Origin: Chitinivibrionales bacterium
Lineage (GTDB): Bacteria; Fibrobacterota; Chitinivibrionia; Chitinivibrionales; WJMI01
NCBI GenBank assembly: GCA_014729595.1
Contig: WJJU01000622.1
Span: forward strand, 1-7,739
DNA length: 7,739 nt
Reading direction: 5' to 3'
Positions 5,456 through 7,739 of this stretch are shown here, piece by piece. Position 1 is the stretch's first letter. Each line of letters opens with the position of its first letter. The position numbers were made by a program, and so were the translations under genes. The notes under the pieces were generated by a model. The model had not been told where the DNA came from. It searched no databases and was given only the letters and a program-made list of their open reading frames with translations.

Positions 5456-6727
5456 ATGCTCTACTATGCACGCGGCTCCGCCGACGACTCACTGACCGCC
5501 GAGGATCTGCGGGAGGGGTTGTATGAAGCGCTCGGGAAGCTCGGTAATAGGTCCAAAGTGCTGGCGATTCCCCCGGATTTCACCCGATTCCATTCGCGGG
5601 CGGGCGAGATAACCCGTTACGCCCATGCCTACTATAACGACAAGCTTACCGACATCCTTCCCGCGATTGGAACCCATTTTCCGATGTCCGATGAAGAGAT
5701 AGGGGTAATGTTTGGTGATATTCCGCGCTCGTTGTTTCGTCCGCATGACTGGCGAAACGGGTTTGTGACACTGGGCCATGTTCCGGCAGAGTACGTCCGG
5801 GAAGAGAGCGAAGGGGCGGTTGATTTCGCTTGGCCCGCGGAAATTGGTGAACTGGTGGTGAACGGCGATTTTGACCTAATCCTTTCGATCGGTCAGGTCG
5901 TGCCGCATGAAGTCATAGGGATGGCCAATTATAATAAAAATTTGTTTGTTGGTACGGGCGGGGCTGAAGGTATCGGGAAAAGCCATTTTCTGGGCGCGGC
6001 TTATGGAATGGAACGTATAATGGGACGCGCGGACAATCCGGTCCGTCGAGTAATGAACTATGCGTCGGAACAGTTCGCCAAGAATCTCCCGGTCCTTTAT
6101 GTGCAGACGGTTGTCGGATCTGGTGAAGATGGAAATCTTGTCACGCGTGGCTTGTTCATAGGCGATGATATCGAGTGTTTCAACCGCGCGGCTGAATTGA
6201 GCCTAAACGTCAATTTTACCATGCTCGACCACGAGATAGCCAAGGCGGTGGTATATCTTGATCCGACGGAATTTAAGAGCACATGGTTGGGTAACAAAAG
6301 CATTTATCGGACTCGAATGGCGTTGGCTGACGGCGGGGAGCTTATCGTTTTGGCTCCGGGAGTCAGAGAGTTCGGTGAGGACCCCGGAATAGACGCGCTG
6401 ATCCGCAAGTATGGCTATTGCGGTACCGAACGTGTGCTCGAACTTGTAAAAGAACAGGATGATCTGGCGGCGAGTCTCGGCGCGGCGGCGCACCTGATTC
6501 ACGGTTCTTCGGAAGGGCGTTTTACCGTCACTTATTGCCCCGGGAAATTATCCAAAGATGAGATAGAGGGGGCGGGGTTCAGATATGCCGACCTTGAGAG
6601 CATGACAAAACGCTACGACCCAAAGAAGCTTCGGGCCAACTGGAATATGGTGGACAATGAAGAGGTCTTTTTCGTACCCAATCCGGCCATTGGACTTTGG
6701 GCGCACGAAAATCGTTTTAAAGATTGA
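5456..6727 (+). CDS. LarA-family (DUF2088) nickel-pincer-dependent racemase/epimerase homologue
   Basis: The 423-residue length suits LarA (about 425). LarA catalyses racemisation of 2-hydroxy acids by hydride transfer to a nickel-pincer nucleotide bound to a lysine. The key LarA residues can be matched: Asp41 and Arg44 (PPDFTR, for D72/R75 of L. plantarum LarA), His74 (GTHFPMS, for H108), His151 (IGQVVPHEVIG, for H174), Lys161 (for the cofactor lysine K184) and His177 (GKSHFLG, for H200). Spacings His151-Lys161 (+10) and His151-His177 (+26) equal those of LarA. In contrast, the segment before the lysine is MANYNK instead of the usual FSGGRK, and Phe42 stands where many members have His. Start ATG 5456 has GGGAG (5442-5446) inside the preceding gene. 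It follows the HAD gene by 3 nt and precedes gnd. Chemistry is well supported; a sugar acid such as gluconate as substrate is inferred. The cofactor genes larB, larC and larE are not in the window. Confidence 0.87.
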   Translation: MLYYARGSADDSLTAEDLREGLYEALGKLGNRSKVLAIPPDFTRFHSRAGEITRYAHAYYNDKLTDILPAIGTHFPMSDEEIGVMFGDIPRSLFRPHDWRNGFVTLGHVPAEYVREESEGAVDFAWPAEIGELVVNGDFDLILSIGQVVPHEVIGMANYNKNLFVGTGGAEGIGKSHFLGAAYGMERIMGRADNPVRRVMNYASEQFAKNLPVLYVQTVVGSGEDGNLVTRGLFIGDDIECFNRAAELSLNVNFTMLDHEIAKAVVYLDPTEFKSTWLGNKSIYRTRMALADGGELIVLAPGVREFGEDPGIDALIRKYGYCGTERVLELVKEQDDLAASLGAAAHLIHGSSEGRFTVTYCPGKLSKDEIEGAGFRYADLESMTKRYDPKKLRANWNMVDNEEVFFVPNPAIGLWAHENRFKD

Positions 6728-6780
6728 GCGGTCGGCAACGGCCGATTCACATGTCGGTTTTAGGCTTACCCCCTGTCATC

Positions 6781-6830
6781 CGCGCAAGAGGCCTCGGCAA
6801 AAGACGATGCCTGCGGCTTGCGTGTGTTTT
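6781..6830 (+). terminator. Possible rho-independent terminator of the HAD-LarA operon
   Basis: CGCGCAAG (6781-6788) pairs with CTTGCGTG (6817-6824, one G-T pair). The stem continues as AGGC (6789-6792) with GCCT (6809-6812) across a 4-nt bulge. A short TTTT (6827-6830) follows after TG. The bulge and short T-run make it a weak candidate. Confidence 0.35.
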
Positions 6831-6886
6831 ACCGGTGCACAATGCGAAAAAACTGTAAACCAGTGGAATAATACATATTCTCAAAC

Positions 6887-6893
6887 GAAAGGA
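6887..6893 (+). promoter_or_regulatory. Ribosome binding site of gnd
   Basis: GAAAGGA lies 7 nt before ATG 6901. This fixes the start codon. Confidence 0.75.
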
Positions 6894-6900
6894 TCGTGCA

Positions 6901-7739
6901 ATGGCGGAGGCTAAGGGTGATATCGCCTTGATCGGGCTGGCTGTTATGGGTCAGAACCTAATTCTAAACATGAACGATAAAGGTTATACCGTCGTGGCGT
7001 ATAACCGCACGACCTCGAAAGTGGACGATTTTATCGAAGGAGCCGCAAAGGGGCGCGAAACGATCTTGGGAGCGCATTCCGTTGAAGAGATGATTTCGAT
7101 GCTGAAGAAGCCGCGAAAGATCATGCTCATGGTGAAAGCGGGGGATGCGGTCGACAAATTCATCGAGACGTTGCTTCCGCACCTGGATAAGGGTGATCTG
7201 ATTATCGACGGCGGCAATTCCCATTTTCCCGATACTATACGAAGAACCAAGTATCTGGCGGAGAAGGGACTTCTCTATATCGGCACGGGAGTCAGCGGCG
7301 GCGAGGAAGGTGCACGTCACGGACCTTCGATGATGCCCGGCGGGAATCCGGAGGCTTGGCCGTTGGTGAAAGACATCTTTCAGGCGGTGTGCGCCAAAAC
7401 ACCGTCGGGTGAGCCCTGCTGTGACTGGGTTGGTGAAGACGGCGCCGGTCACTATGTAAAGATGACCCACAACGGAATCGAATACGGCGATATGCAGCTT
7501 ATCTGCGAGGCCTATCAGCTTATGAAAGAAGGACTCGGGATGAGTAACGATGAAATGCACGAAGTGTTCGCCGAGTGGAACAAGGGCGAGCTTGATAGTT
7601 ACCTCATTGAGATCACGCGCGATATTCTCGGCTATAAAGATAAAAACGGTGAGTACGTGCTCGATACGATTCTCGATACCGCCGGTCAAAAAGGGACCGG
7701 AAAGTGGACGGGAATTAGTGCTCTCGATCTCGGCATGCC
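6901..7739 (+). CDS. gnd: 6-phosphogluconate dehydrogenase (decarboxylating), N-terminal 279 residues
   Basis: The enzyme converts 6-phosphogluconate to ribulose 5-phosphate and CO2 with reduction of NADP+ in the cytosolic oxidative pentose phosphate pathway. The frame is open from ATG 6901 to the window end; about 190 residues of the usual roughly 470 are missing. Visible motifs are the Rossmann site IGLAVMGQN (11-19), NRT at 35-37 (NADP 2'-phosphate recognition), VKAG (78-81), DGGNS (103-107), SGGEEGARHGPS (132-143) and GAGHYVKMTHNGIEYGD (181-197), with catalytic Lys187, substrate-binding Asn191 and catalytic Glu194. GQKGTGKWT and ALDLGMP follow near the edge. The lengths between motifs match the long (bacterial/eukaryotic homodimeric) class. 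It is separated by 173 nt and a possible terminator from the LarA homologue, so cotranscription is uncertain. Closeness to a putative sugar-acid epimerase is suggestive of gluconate/phosphogluconate metabolism. Confidence 0.97.
   Translation, partial: MAEAKGDIALIGLAVMGQNLILNMNDKGYTVVAYNRTTSKVDDFIEGAAKGRETILGAHSVEEMISMLKKPRKIMLMVKAGDAVDKFIETLLPHLDKGDLIIDGGNSHFPDTIRRTKYLAEKGLLYIGTGVSGGEEGARHGPSMMPGGNPEAWPLVKDIFQAVCAKTPSGEPCCDWVGEDGAGHYVKMTHNGIEYGDMQLICEAYQLMKEGLGMSNDEMHEVFAEWNKGELDSYLIEITRDILGYKDKNGEYVLDTILDTAGQKGTGKWTGISALDLGM

Larger units (their letters stand above)
6728..6900 (+). other. Intergenic region between the LarA homologue and gnd
   Basis: This 173-nt gap holds a 5-bp hairpin right after the stop (TCGGC 6732-6736 with GCCGA 6741-6745), a larger terminator-like hairpin at 6781-6830 and an AT-rich stretch at 6846-6886. 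Together these suggest that gnd has its own promoter. No clear -35/-10 pair can be named. Confidence 0.45.

Noticed and set aside
6846..6880. Possible sigma70 promoter for gnd in the AT-rich stretch
   Set aside because: Candidate -35 (CTGTAA) and -10 (TACATA or CATATT) elements are spaced 13-15 nt apart, too short and too weak to call.
6964..7689. Minus-strand open frame of 241 codons
   Set aside because: It is antisense to gnd, whose motifs are unmistakable. The long frame follows from gnd codon usage.

Overview
The window looks like a chromosomal stretch from a moderate-GC bacterium. It has compact operons, Shine-Dalgarno sites of the AGGA/GGAG type, a deoxyxylulose-5-phosphate type vitamin B6 gene and a housekeeping oxidative pentose phosphate gene. 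I cannot assign a phylum from sequence alone. A Gram-negative lineage of the PVC or FCB kind would fit, but that is a weak guess. I see no insertion sequence, phage gene, CRISPR array, tRNA or rRNA. I count seven genes, and the first and last run off the window.

Left block (1-2391, minus strand): a tight three-gene operon. In transcription order it encodes an ADP-ribosylglycohydrolase-family enzyme, a PfkB-fold sugar kinase relative whose catalytic GAGD motif is replaced by LIGS, and the N-terminal part of a CgeB/DUF3880-like glycosyltransferase-type protein. The first two genes overlap by 3 nt and the next gap is 7 nt. An ADP-ribosylglycohydrolase beside a PfkB kinase recalls yegU-yegV of E. 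coli, but the substituted active site suggests this kinase homologue may not be a working kinase.

Middle (2392-4558): a 361-nt divergent intergenic region, then pdxB (erythronate-4-phosphate dehydrogenase, PLP biosynthesis) on the plus strand, then about 636 nt without a convincing gene. That gap holds small palindromes, an imperfect direct repeat and a strong hairpin close to the next gene.

Right block (4559-7739, plus strand): a HAD-superfamily phosphatase and a LarA-family (nickel-pincer racemase/epimerase) protein form a two-gene operon with a 3-nt gap. After 173 nt comes gnd (6-phosphogluconate dehydrogenase), cut by the window end. The LarA homologue keeps the family's His/Lys/His cofactor residues at exact spacing, but the residues around the cofactor lysine differ from those of lactate racemase. 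With a phosphatase and the 6-phosphogluconate enzyme next door, my best inference is 2-epimerisation of a sugar acid rather than lactate racemisation. The two points most worth follow-up are this HAD-LarA pair and the apparent pseudokinase in the ADP-ribosylglycohydrolase operon.
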